From: Mycobacterium sp. Aquia_216
GTDB taxonomy: Bacteria > Actinomycetota > Actinomycetes > Mycobacteriales > Mycobacteriaceae
Length of the DNA: 64,000 bases
Direction of reading: 5' to 3'
Assembly: GCF_026723865.1 (NCBI RefSeq)
Contig: NZ_CP113529.1
Location: 124,001-188,000 of the forward strand
Below the pieces are notes generated by a model, which made no database searches, was not told the DNA's origin, and saw nothing but the letters and a program-made list of their open reading frames with translations. Positions 52,219 to 60,121 of this stretch are shown in pieces. The position numbers and the translations under genes were made by a program. Positions within the stretch are counted from its first letter, which is position 1, and every line of letters begins with the position of its first letter.

Positions 52219-53385
52219 TCACTTCTGGGGGATCCGGTGTGGGACAAAGGCTGCGCCGTCGTCGGTGATCAGTCCCGCCGTCTCTCGGATACCGAGACCG
52301 GCCGCCGTATCGCCGACGATCCACGCACCCAGCGCGGGGCGCATGTCGTCGAATTCCGGCAACGGATCCAGCAGCTGATAGACGTATCCCTCTTCGCCGT
52401 AGACCCCGCCGGTGGCGGTCTCCATTCCGGCGCCGACCACGGTGATGTTCGCGCCTTCGCGCCCGAGCTTGGGTTTACGGACGTACTCGGTCAGCTCGTG
52501 CGGATCGTCGATATAGGCGGGCAACAGGTTTGGGTGCCCCGGATACATCTCCCACAAAATGCCGAGGATCGCCTTGTTGGACAACAACGTCTTCCACAGC
52601 GGTTCGATCCACGCCGTCTGCGGCAGGCTGGATACCACGTGTTTGCCAAACTCGTCGTCGAGCACCCATTCCCACGGGTAGAGCTTGAAGACGGCGTCGA
52701 TCTGTGACTCCTCCAGATCGACGAAGCGCTCCAGGGCGGAGTCCCAGCCGAGGTCCTCGATCGTCAGCCCGATGGTCTGAAAACCCGCCTCCGCCGCGGT
52801 TTCCTGCAGATAGGTGGTCGTGATCTGGTCCTCACCCGTGGCTTCCACACCCGACCAGGCCAAGTGCAACGCGCTGCTGGGCAACAGATCCCGCAGCTGC
52901 TTCCAACGGTCGACGAGCTGTTCGTGCAATGAGTTCCACTGGTCGTCCTCGGGAAAGCAGTCCTTGAGCCAATACCATTGCAGGATCGCGGCTTCCAGCA
53001 GCGTCGTCGGTGTATCGGCGTTGTACTCGAGCAGTACCGCCGGCCGCCGGCCGTCGTAGCGTAAGTCGAAGCGCCCGTACACATGTGGGTCGGATCGGCG
53101 CCACGATTCGGCGATGGGTTGCCAACTCCATTCCGGCAGACCGAACTCGGCGAAGCGCTCCATCAGAACCACCTGCTCGACGGCGTTCAGGCACATCGAA
53201 TGCAGGAGTTCGACGTCGGCTTCCAGCGCCAGGATCTCGTCCATGTCGAATTCGTAGCGGACCGATTCGTCCCAGTACGGCCGGTCCCGACCCCGCGCGT
53301 CGCGCGCGGGGGTCCCGTACACCAGGCCTTGCGATTCCACGATCGCCTGCCAGTTCGACCGCGGCTTCTGCCGGGCGCGCTTCAT
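52219..53385 (-). CDS. YgiC/glutathionylspermidine-synthase-like ATP-grasp ligase
   Basis: 388 residues, the length of E. coli YgiC (no amidase half). Conserved blocks: LEYNADTP at 119-126, KLYPWE at 229-234, WEMYPGHPNLLP at 273-284, GREGAN at 303-308, then YGEEGYVYQ and GLGIRE. These match the ATP- and metal-binding parts of glutathionylspermidine synthetase. The family makes amide bonds between a carboxylate and an amine such as a polyamine; the true substrates of YgiC are unknown. ATG 53385 overlaps the stop of the tail-bearing membrane protein, as ygiB-ygiC are paired in E. coli. Confidence 0.88.
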   Translation of the reverse strand: MKRARQKPRSNWQAIVESQGLVYGTPARDARGRDRPYWDESVRYEFDMDEILALEADVELLHSMCLNAVEQVVLMERFAEFGLPEWSWQPIAESWRRSDPHVYGRFDLRYDGRRPAVLLEYNADTPTTLLEAAILQWYWLKDCFPEDDQWNSLHEQLVDRWKQLRDLLPSSALHLAWSGVEATGEDQITTTYLQETAAEAGFQTIGLTIEDLGWDSALERFVDLEESQIDAVFKLYPWEWVLDDEFGKHVVSSLPQTAWIEPLWKTLLSNKAILGILWEMYPGHPNLLPAYIDDPHELTEYVRKPKLGREGANITVVGAGMETATGGVYGEEGYVYQLLDPLPEFDDMRPALGAWIVGDTAAGLGIRETAGLITDDGAAFVPHRIPQK

Positions 53386-54023
53386 GATCCGCTGCCCTTG
53401 CCGCCGGACGAACCGCCAAGTCCGCCTCGCGAAATGGTGCTGCCGGACTTGGTGGTGATGTTGGCGCCCTTGGGGGCGACGGTGGTCCCGCCGCTCGGCC
53501 GCGAACCCACCGATCCCGAGCTGCCGTAGTAGTAGTGGTACTGGTGCCCGCCGTAGAAGAAGAATCCGTTAAGGCCTTCGGTGTGACCGGTACAGTAGCT
53601 GTCCGGCACGATGACCGGCTGACCGCTGGGGTCTTCCTGGACGCATTGAGCGGTGACGTTCGGCGTCGACAACATCCAATAACCCAGGCCGGCAACGAGA
53701 CCCACCACGCCGACGGCCGCCGCGGCGCCCATCAACACCCGGCGCTGATGGCGCCGCTTTTCCTCGGCGGCCAGGCGCGCCTCTTCGAGCGCCTTCTGCT
53801 TCTTCGCGTACTTGTCCCGCGCCCGCAATTCGGCGGGCGTCGGCGGCCGCGGCTTGGTCGTCGCCGCATCCTGGAACTCAATGCTGCCGCGTGACGTTTG
53901 CTCAGCGGCCTCGTCGTCCTCGGGCTCGGGTTGCTCGGACTCGCCGCCGCCGGCCTGCCTCTCCGGCTCCGGCTTATCGTCCGCGGGCTCGCCGCCCTTC
54001 GGTGGCTCGTCTTCCGATACCAC
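53382..54023 (-). CDS. YgiB-like membrane-anchored protein with Gly/Ser tail, candidate ligase substrate
   Basis: 213 residues from GTG 54023. Order: acidic Pro-rich segment (1-50), Lys/Arg/Glu helix (64-94), one membrane helix (96-118), an outer segment with Cys127 and Cys144, an aromatic patch (GFFFYGGHQYHYYYG), then a tail of Gly and Ser containing ISRGGLG at 197-203 and ending GKGSGS. E. coli YgiB (DUF1190) ends in a TRGGFG-type motif followed by Ser/Gly, which this resembles; the rest is not clearly alike. Being encoded immediately before the ligase, it may be its substrate or membrane partner. Confidence 0.75.
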   Translation of the reverse strand: MVSEDEPPKGGEPADDKPEPERQAGGGESEQPEPEDDEAAEQTSRGSIEFQDAATTKPRPPTPAELRARDKYAKKQKALEEARLAAEEKRRHQRRVLMGAAAAVGVVGLVAGLGYWMLSTPNVTAQCVQEDPSGQPVIVPDSYCTGHTEGLNGFFFYGGHQYHYYYGSSGSVGSRPSGGTTVAPKGANITTKSGSTISRGGLGGSSGGKGSGS

Positions 54024-54179
54024 TACCGATCCTTCGACCCGGACAAATGGCCGCCGGCGGCACCCTCAGCCTCCGGACAAGCGAACACCTGACGAGGGGC
54101 GACGGACCGGAAGGCGGACACGCGGGCAGTCTGCCACATTTGCTACGGCTACGGCAGAGGACGGCGCCGGCTCGATCGG

Positions 54180-55007
54180 CTAACCCCACCAACGTTCCAG
54201 CACGCGTCCCACGCCATCCTCGCTGTTGCGCGCCGTGACCTCGTTGGCGATGGCGAGCACGTCGGGATGGGCATTGCCCATCGCCACCCCGTGACCCGCC
54301 CACCGCAGCATCGGAAGATCGTTGGGCATGTCTCCGAACGCCACCACCTGGCCGCTGACGATCTCCAGCGGCTTGGCGATCTCCGCGATGCCGGTGGCCT
54401 TGCTGATTCCCAGCGGCACGATCTCCACCAGCCCGTTGTTGGTGGAGTAGGTGATGTCGCCCTCGAGGCCGACGTGCTTGGCGAGTTCGGCGGCCATGTC
54501 TGCGCTACGGGCACCGGCCTGGCGGATCAACAGCTTGATGGCCGGCGCGCTGAGCAGGTCTTCGATCGACACCTCGGTGTTGTCCGGGTTCAGCCACGCG
54601 TGCTCATAGCCCGGCGAACTAATGAATTGCGGAGTCGCGGTGTCGTGGGCGCTCCGACCGATCCGCTCTACCGCCAGGCCGGCACCGGGGATGACGCGGG
54701 TCGCGAGCTCGGCCAATTCGGCCAGGGCGTCGACGGGCAGTGTGCGCGCCGAGATCACCCGGTCGCTGGCAGGGTCGTAGATGACGGCGCCGTTGGCGCA
54801 CACCGCCATCGGGGCGAATCCCAGCTCGTCCACGATCGGACGTATCCACCGGGGCGGACGACCGGTTGCCACAACAAAATTGGCGCCGGCGGCGACGGCG
54901 GCGCGCACCGCATCACGAGTACGTGGGGTGATGGTTTCGTCGTCGTCGAACAAGGTGCCGTCGACATCGCAGGCGATGAGTGCCGGCCTCGGAGTCAGCC
55001 CCGTCAT
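54180..55007 (-). CDS. HAD-superfamily (Cof-type) phosphatase
   Basis: 275 residues, Rv3813c homologue. HAD motif I DVDGTLFDDD at 14-23, motif II VATGRPP near 46-52, the Lys of motif III before GIAEIAKP, and motif IV GDMPNDLPML near 230. A type IIB cap lies between II and III. Such enzymes dephosphorylate sugar phosphates or similar metabolites; the substrate here is unknown. Same strand as, and upstream of, the YgiB-like gene with a gap of 156 bp, and just downstream of three acyltransferases. Confidence 0.88.
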   Translation of the reverse strand: MTGLTPRPALIACDVDGTLFDDDETITPRTRDAVRAAVAAGANFVVATGRPPRWIRPIVDELGFAPMAVCANGAVIYDPASDRVISARTLPVDALAELAELATRVIPGAGLAVERIGRSAHDTATPQFISSPGYEHAWLNPDNTEVSIEDLLSAPAIKLLIRQAGARSADMAAELAKHVGLEGDITYSTNNGLVEIVPLGISKATGIAEIAKPLEIVSGQVVAFGDMPNDLPMLRWAGHGVAMGNAHPDVLAIANEVTARNSEDGVGRVLERWWG

Positions 55008-55043
55008 TGAGCGATCACTGAGACGATCCGCCCGTCCGGCCGG

Positions 55044-55829
55044 TCAATGCCGTCCGCTTTGCGGGTCTCCCGGACGGGTCACGCCGTCGGTCCCGTACTT
55101 GGCAATCCGCTCTTGCAGCTCGGCCAGCCGGATCGCCTGGGAATCCTCGCGGTTCGGCGCGCTGCCGCCCAGCCGGCGTGGCACCCAGTACTCCCCCTCG
55201 GGGTGCGGATACTCCTCTTGCACCCGGTAGAGCAGGGCGTTCATCGCGTCGCGCAGCGCGACGTTGAGTTGCTCGGGGCTGCCGAGTGGCGCAATCGGCC
55301 GTCCGGCGGCCACGGTGATCGGAACCTTGTTGCGGAACACCTTCTTTGGATGATCCTTGGGCCAAATCCGGTGGGCGCCCCACACAATCACCGGAATGAT
55401 CGGCACTTGGGCGTCCAACGCCATGCGCGCCGCCCCGGTCTTGAATTCCCGGAGCTCGAAACTGCGGCTGATGGTGGCCTCTGGGTGCATCCCGATCAGT
55501 TCGCCGGCGCGTAGCCGCTGCACCGCCAGCGCGAAAGCATCCTGCCCGTTGCGGCGGTCCACCGGGATGAGCCTGGCGTGCTTGATCACATAGTCGACGG
55601 CCTTCACGTCAGCCATTTCGGCCTTGATCATGAAGTACATGCGCCGGCCCCGCTCCCGCGCCGCGAACAACGGCGGAAGCCAATCCAGGTAGCTGGTGTG
55701 GTTTTGGGCCAGCAGCGCACCGCCGCGTTGCGGAATGTTCTCGAGGCCGTGGAACGTGAACTTGGTCCCGTTCATCGCGACGAGCGGGGGCACGATCAAC
55801 TCCCCGAATCGGTAGAACCGCTCTGCCAT
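55044..55829 (-). CDS. PlsC-type acyltransferase (Rv3814c-like)
   Basis: 261 residues. Lysophospholipid/glycerol-phosphate acyltransferase family: NHTSYLD carries His44 and Asp49 of the HX4D motif, and HPEATISRSFE is the acceptor-binding block. A short N-terminal amphipathic or membrane-associated segment is present. It is one of three tandem paralogues (55044-57372) that share an EYWVPxRLGG motif near the C-terminus. The substrate is not known; they probably work in phospholipid or glycolipid acylation at the membrane. Confidence 0.9.
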   Translation of the reverse strand: MAERFYRFGELIVPPLVAMNGTKFTFHGLENIPQRGGALLAQNHTSYLDWLPPLFAARERGRRMYFMIKAEMADVKAVDYVIKHARLIPVDRRNGQDAFALAVQRLRAGELIGMHPEATISRSFELREFKTGAARMALDAQVPIIPVIVWGAHRIWPKDHPKKVFRNKVPITVAAGRPIAPLGSPEQLNVALRDAMNALLYRVQEEYPHPEGEYWVPRRLGGSAPNREDSQAIRLAELQERIAKYGTDGVTRPGDPQSGRH

Positions 55830-55842
55830 GTCTCTCCTTCGC

Positions 55843-56598
55843 CTAACGCGATTGGCCGGGGGCTCGATTCGCCGCCCGCGCGGCAGCCTCGTCAGCCTCG
55901 ATCTGAGCCGCTTCGGCCATTGTCGGCGCCCCTCCGCCGAGCCGGTGCGGCACCCAATACTCCCCCGCCGGATGCGGATAATCGTGCTGAGCCTGGTGCA
56001 GCAGCTTGGTCATCGACTCGCGCAGCGCGTCGTCGGTCCGCGCGATGTCATTGTCGGCATGTAGCGGCGCGCCCACCTGCACGGTGATCGGCACCTTGTT
56101 GCGGCCTAGATCCCGGGGGTGATCCTTGGTCCAGAGCCGCTGTGCCCCCCAGACGATCACCGGGACGATCGGGGCGTCCGCTTCGATCGCCATGCGGGCG
56201 GCCCCGGTCTTGAACCCTTTCAGCTCGAAGCTGCGGCTGATGGTGGCTTCCGGATAGACCCCCACCAGCTCCCCCGCCCGTAACCGCTGCACGGCCACCG
56301 CATATGCACCCGCCCCGGCGTTTCGGTCCACCGGAATGGTGCCCGTGCGCTTGATCAGGAAGTTGACCACCTTCACCTGTTCCATCTCGGCCTTGATCAT
56401 GAACCGCAGCCGGCGGCCGCGACGATGGATGGCCAGCGCGGCGGGCAACCAGTCGACATAGCTGGTGTGATTGATGGCGATCACGGCGCCGCCGCGCGCC
56501 GGGATGTTCTCGACCCCTCGGTAGCTGATCCTGGTGCCAGACGCCAAAATCGCCAGCTGGGTCAGGATCTCCAAGGTGCGATAGGTCGGCTCCACCAT
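55843..56598 (-). CDS. PlsC-type acyltransferase (Rv3815c-like)
   Basis: 251 residues. HX4D as NHTSYVD (His44, Asp49) and YPEATISRSFE. Closest in sequence to the next paralogue downstream (55044-55829): VENIPARGGAVI and GEYWVPHRLGGGAP occur in both. ATG 56598 follows the third paralogue by 6 bp and the stop is 13 bp from the first, so they form one operon. Substrate unknown. Confidence 0.9.
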   Translation of the reverse strand: MVEPTYRTLEILTQLAILASGTRISYRGVENIPARGGAVIAINHTSYVDWLPAALAIHRRGRRLRFMIKAEMEQVKVVNFLIKRTGTIPVDRNAGAGAYAVAVQRLRAGELVGVYPEATISRSFELKGFKTGAARMAIEADAPIVPVIVWGAQRLWTKDHPRDLGRNKVPITVQVGAPLHADNDIARTDDALRESMTKLLHQAQHDYPHPAGEYWVPHRLGGGAPTMAEAAQIEADEAAARAANRAPGQSR

Positions 56599-56604
56599 GG
56601 GCAG

Positions 56605-57372
56605 CTACTCCGGCGCCCCCGCGGCCTCGGCCCGCCGAGCCGCCCGCGCCGCCGCCTCTTCGGTGTCAAGGCGAGCCGCGTCAGCCAAAGACGGGGCGCC
56701 GCCGCCCAACCGGTGCGGCACCCAGAACTCACCGGCCGGGTGCGGTCCGTACTGCTCCTGGGCCCGTTCCAGCAATTGCTGCATCCGCGAGTGCAGCAGC
56801 CCTCGCAATTCCGGCACGTCCAGCGTCGGTTCGATCGGCTCGCCGACCAGCACCGTGATCGGCACCTTCGGGCGAGCGAGCTTTTTCGGGTGGCCCTTGG
56901 TCCAGATCCGCTGCGCACCCCAGACGATGTGCGGAACGATCGGAACCCCGGCCTCCACCGCCATCCGAGCGGCACCGCTCTTACATTCCTTGATCTCGAA
57001 ACTGCGGCTGATGGTGGCTTCGGGATAGACGCCGACCAGCTCGCCGTCCTTGAGATTTCTGACGGCCGCTTCGTAGGACGCGGCCCCGTCTTGCCGATCC
57101 ACCGGGATGTGCCGCAGGCTGCGCATGATCGGACCGGTGAACTTGTCGTCGAACACCTCTTGCTTGGCCATGAACCGCACTTTGCGGCCGAGGCCCTGCT
57201 TGTACGCCGGCAGACCAGCGAAGGTGAAGTCGAGGTAGCCGGTGTGGTTGATCGCGATGACCGCGCCGCCGCTGGTCGGCAGATGCTCGACGCCCGTGAC
57301 GGTGATCTTCAGGCCCTGCATGCGCCAGATCGTGCGTGCGAGCAGGATCGCAGTGCCGTATACCGGTTCCAC
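56605..57372 (-). CDS. PlsC-type acyltransferase (Rv3816c-like)
   Basis: 255 residues from GTG 57372 (MEPVYGTAILLA), which aligns with the paralogue starting MVEPTYRTLEIL; the open frame further upstream is not conserved. HX4D is NHTGYLD (His43, Asp48) and the acceptor block is YPEATISRSFE. First gene of the acyltransferase operon. It is divergent from the APH-like kinase with about 60 bp between starts. C-terminus Ala/Arg-rich and unconserved. Confidence 0.88.
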   Translation of the reverse strand: MEPVYGTAILLARTIWRMQGLKITVTGVEHLPTSGGAVIAINHTGYLDFTFAGLPAYKQGLGRKVRFMAKQEVFDDKFTGPIMRSLRHIPVDRQDGAASYEAAVRNLKDGELVGVYPEATISRSFEIKECKSGAARMAVEAGVPIVPHIVWGAQRIWTKGHPKKLARPKVPITVLVGEPIEPTLDVPELRGLLHSRMQQLLERAQEQYGPHPAGEFWVPHRLGGGAPSLADAARLDTEEAAARAARRAEAAGAPE

Positions 57373-57432
57373 AGCTTGCCAGCCTAGTGCGCCCGGCTGT
57401 GAGCCGCCTGAAGTGGTGAAAAGAGGCCACCC

Positions 57433-58158
57433 GTGACCTACCCGTCGTCGCAGCCGCCGGCGCCCGCAATCGTCGGCGAGTTGGCCGACGGCCGGCCCGT
57501 GCGCGCGGTCTGGGTCAACGACGAGGGCGGGGTGACGTTCCGGCTGGACACGGGCCGTTCCGCCAGGGAGTTCGTCAAGGTAGCCGACGTGCCCGGCACC
57601 GACTTCGCCGCCGAAGCAGCGCGGCTGCGCTGGGCGGCCCGGTACGCGGCGGTGCCGCGGGTGCTGGGATTCGGTGTCGACGCGGACCGTGCCTGGCTGC
57701 ACACCCGAGGGTTGCCGGGGCTTTCCGCGGTGCATCCAAGCTGGCAGCGGGTACCGGACGTGGCGGTGCGCGCAATCGGCGCCGGGCTACGCCAACTGCA
57801 CGACGGATTGCCGACGCGCACATGCCCTTTCGATTGGTCGACGACCGGCCGGCTGGCCGCGCTCACCGCGGCCGCCCGGCTTCGCGTCGGCGAGGCGCCG
57901 CCGGTCGATCGGCTGGTGGTCTGTCACGGCGATGCGTGTGCCCCCAACACCCTGATCGGCGACAACGGTCGCTGTTGCGGGCACGTCGACGTCGGCGATC
58001 TCGGAGTGGCCGACCGATGGGCCGATCTCGCGGTCGCGACGCTCTCGTTGGGCTGGAACTATCCCGGCCGGAATTGGGAGCCGGAGTTCTTCACCGCCTA
58101 CGGCGTCGAGCCGGACCCGGCCCGCATCGACTACTACCGGCGGCTGTGGCAGGCCTGA
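57433..58158 (+). CDS. Aminoglycoside-phosphotransferase-like kinase (Rv3817 homologue)
   Basis: 241 residues. The kinase catalytic loop is CHGDACAPN with His165, Asp167 and Asn172, followed by GHVDVGDLG carrying the metal-binding Asp; an N-lobe Lys is in REFVKVADVPG. This is the small APH family, which includes antibiotic kinases and metabolite kinases; no resistance role can be inferred. GTG 57433 has a weak AGAGG upstream. Followed after 89 bp by the metallo-beta-lactamase/Rieske gene. Confidence 0.87.
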   Translation: MTYPSSQPPAPAIVGELADGRPVRAVWVNDEGGVTFRLDTGRSAREFVKVADVPGTDFAAEAARLRWAARYAAVPRVLGFGVDADRAWLHTRGLPGLSAVHPSWQRVPDVAVRAIGAGLRQLHDGLPTRTCPFDWSTTGRLAALTAAARLRVGEAPPVDRLVVCHGDACAPNTLIGDNGRCCGHVDVGDLGVADRWADLAVATLSLGWNYPGRNWEPEFFTAYGVEPDPARIDYYRRLWQA

Positions 58159-58247
58159 TCCAATCCCGGCTCCAACCTCGGATGCCACCTCAGACAGCGC
58201 CTCACGCTAAGCTCGAAACGATTCCAAGAACCATTCGAGAGGCATTT

Positions 58248-59798
58248 GTGCAGGTCACGAGCGTAGGCCACGCAGGATTTCTGATCCAAACCCAGGCAGG
58301 CAGCATCCTGTGCGACCCCTGGGTCAATCCGGCCTACTTCGCGTCGTGGTTCCCATTCCCGGACAACACCGCACTGGACTGGGACGCTCTCGGCGACTGC
58401 GACTACCTGTATGTCTCACACCTGCACAAGGACCATTTCGACGCGAACCATCTGCGCGACCACGTCAACAAGGACGCGGTGGTGCTGCTGCCCGACTTCC
58501 CGGTGCCGGATCTTCGAAATGAACTGCAGAAGCTAGGGTTTCACCGATTCTTCGAGACCACCGACTCGGTCAAACACCACGTCAGCGGCCCCAAAGGCGA
58601 TCTTGACGTCATGGTCATCGCGCTGCGGGCGCCCGCCGACGGCCCGATCGGCGACTCGGCCCTCGTCGTCTCCGACGGCGCGACAACGGTTTTCAACATG
58701 AACGACGCCCGACCGGTCGATTTGGACATGCTGGCAACTGAGTTCGGGCACATCGATGTGCACCTGCTGCAGTACTCCGGTGCGATCTGGTACCCAATGG
58801 TCTACGACATGCCGGCCCGGGCCAAGGAGTCGTTCGGCACCCAGAAACGGCAGCGCCAAATGGATCGCGCTCGCCAGTACATCGCCCAGGTAGACGCGAC
58901 GTGGGTGGTGCCGTCCGCGGGACCGCCGTGCTTTTTGGACGCCGAGTTGCGTCACCTCAACGACGACCATGGGGACCCGGCCAACATCTTCCCCGACCAG
59001 ATGGTGTTCCTGGACCAGATGCGCAGCCACGGGCATGACCGCGGTTTGCTGATGATCCCCGGTTCGGTCGCGGATTTCACTGGCACGTCATTGGATTCAC
59101 TGCGACACCCGTTGCCTGACGACGAAGTGGAGGCCATCTTCACGACCGGCAAGGCCGCGTACATCGCCGACTATGCCGACCGGATGGCGCCGGTCTTGGC
59201 CGCGCAGCGGGCGAGCTGGGCCGCCGCGGCCGGCGAGCCGCTGTTGGAACCGCTGCGCGCCCTGTTCGAGCCGATCATGCTGCAAAGCGACGAGATCTGC
59301 GACGGCATCGGTTACCCCGTCGAGCTGGTGATCGGCCCGGAGACCGTAGTTCTCGACTTTCCGAAACGGATTGTGCGCGAACGTATTCCCCACGAAAAGG
59401 TCCGGTACGGCTTCGCCATCGCGCCGGAGTTGGTCCGCACCGTATTGCGCGATCGCGAGCCGGACTGGGTCAACACCATCTTCTTGTCCACGCGTTTCCA
59501 GGCCTGGCGAGTCGGCGGCTACAACGAGTACCTGTACACCTTCTTCAAATGCCTGACCGACGAGCGGATCGCCTACGCCGACGGCTGGTTCGCCGAAACT
59601 CACGATGACTCCGCATCGATCACCGTGAACGGCTGGGAGATCCAACGCCGTTGCCCCCACCTCAAGGCTGACCTGTCGAAATTCGGTGTGGTAGAAGGCG
59701 ACACGCTGACCTGCAATCTGCACGGCTGGCAATGGCGACTGGATAACGGCCGGTGCCTGACCACCCGCGGTCACGAGCTGCGGAGCCGCCGGGCATGA
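58248..59798 (+). CDS. Metallo-beta-lactamase fold plus Rieske domain protein (Rv3818 homologue)
   Basis: 516 residues from GTG 58248, the same length as in M. tuberculosis. N-terminal metallo-beta-lactamase fold with HLHKDHFD (His58, His60, Asp62, His63). C-terminal Rieske [2Fe-2S] motif: Cys469-His471 and Cys489-His492 (CPH...CNLH). The combination resembles UlaG-like hydrolases and CMP-sialic acid hydroxylase-type proteins; the reaction is unknown. The next gene overlaps the stop in ATGA, implying a partner. Confidence 0.88.
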   Translation: MQVTSVGHAGFLIQTQAGSILCDPWVNPAYFASWFPFPDNTALDWDALGDCDYLYVSHLHKDHFDANHLRDHVNKDAVVLLPDFPVPDLRNELQKLGFHRFFETTDSVKHHVSGPKGDLDVMVIALRAPADGPIGDSALVVSDGATTVFNMNDARPVDLDMLATEFGHIDVHLLQYSGAIWYPMVYDMPARAKESFGTQKRQRQMDRARQYIAQVDATWVVPSAGPPCFLDAELRHLNDDHGDPANIFPDQMVFLDQMRSHGHDRGLLMIPGSVADFTGTSLDSLRHPLPDDEVEAIFTTGKAAYIADYADRMAPVLAAQRASWAAAAGEPLLEPLRALFEPIMLQSDEICDGIGYPVELVIGPETVVLDFPKRIVRERIPHEKVRYGFAIAPELVRTVLRDREPDWVNTIFLSTRFQAWRVGGYNEYLYTFFKCLTDERIAYADGWFAETHDDSASITVNGWEIQRRCPHLKADLSKFGVVEGDTLTCNLHGWQWRLDNGRCLTTRGHELRSRRA

Positions 59799-60121
59799 GC
59801 AATACCTACGACGACGGCCTGGTGCAGCTGGATCGGGCAGCGATCACGTTGCAGCGCTATCACTTTCCCTCCGGCACGTCGAAGATCATCGCGCTGGACG
59901 CGATCCGCGGCTACCAGGCCCAGCCGTTGGGTTGGTTCACCGCCCGGTTCACCTTCTGGGGCGGCCCGGACCCGCGCTATTGGCTGCCGCTGGATGTGCA
60001 GCGGCCACTCAAGTCGACGCTGATCACGCTCGACGTTCCGGGAACGCGGCCGCGCCCGGGGTTCACCCCCGCGCGCCCGGCCGAGTTCATCGCCCTGCTG
60101 GACGCACTGCTGGCCCGCTAG
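59795..60121 (+). CDS. Small conserved protein (Rv3819 homologue)
   Basis: 108 residues, no recognised domain. It has Trp/Arg-rich strands (GWFTARFTFWGGPDPRYWLPLD) suggesting a beta-rich, PH-like small fold. ATG 59795 overlaps the stop of the Rieske gene, so it is translationally coupled to it. Its stop shares CTAG with the convergent oxidoreductase gene. In M. tuberculosis the sulfolipid locus (Rv3820c-Rv3825c) follows; here that whole block is absent. Confidence 0.82.
   Translation: MSNTYDDGLVQLDRAAITLQRYHFPSGTSKIIALDAIRGYQAQPLGWFTARFTFWGGPDPRYWLPLDVQRPLKSTLITLDVPGTRPRPGFTPARPAEFIALLDALLAR

Noticed and set aside
57433..58158. Aminoglycoside resistance gene
   Set aside because: It shows only generic kinase motifs of the APH fold and is the conserved chromosomal Rv3817 homologue; no resistance claim is supported.
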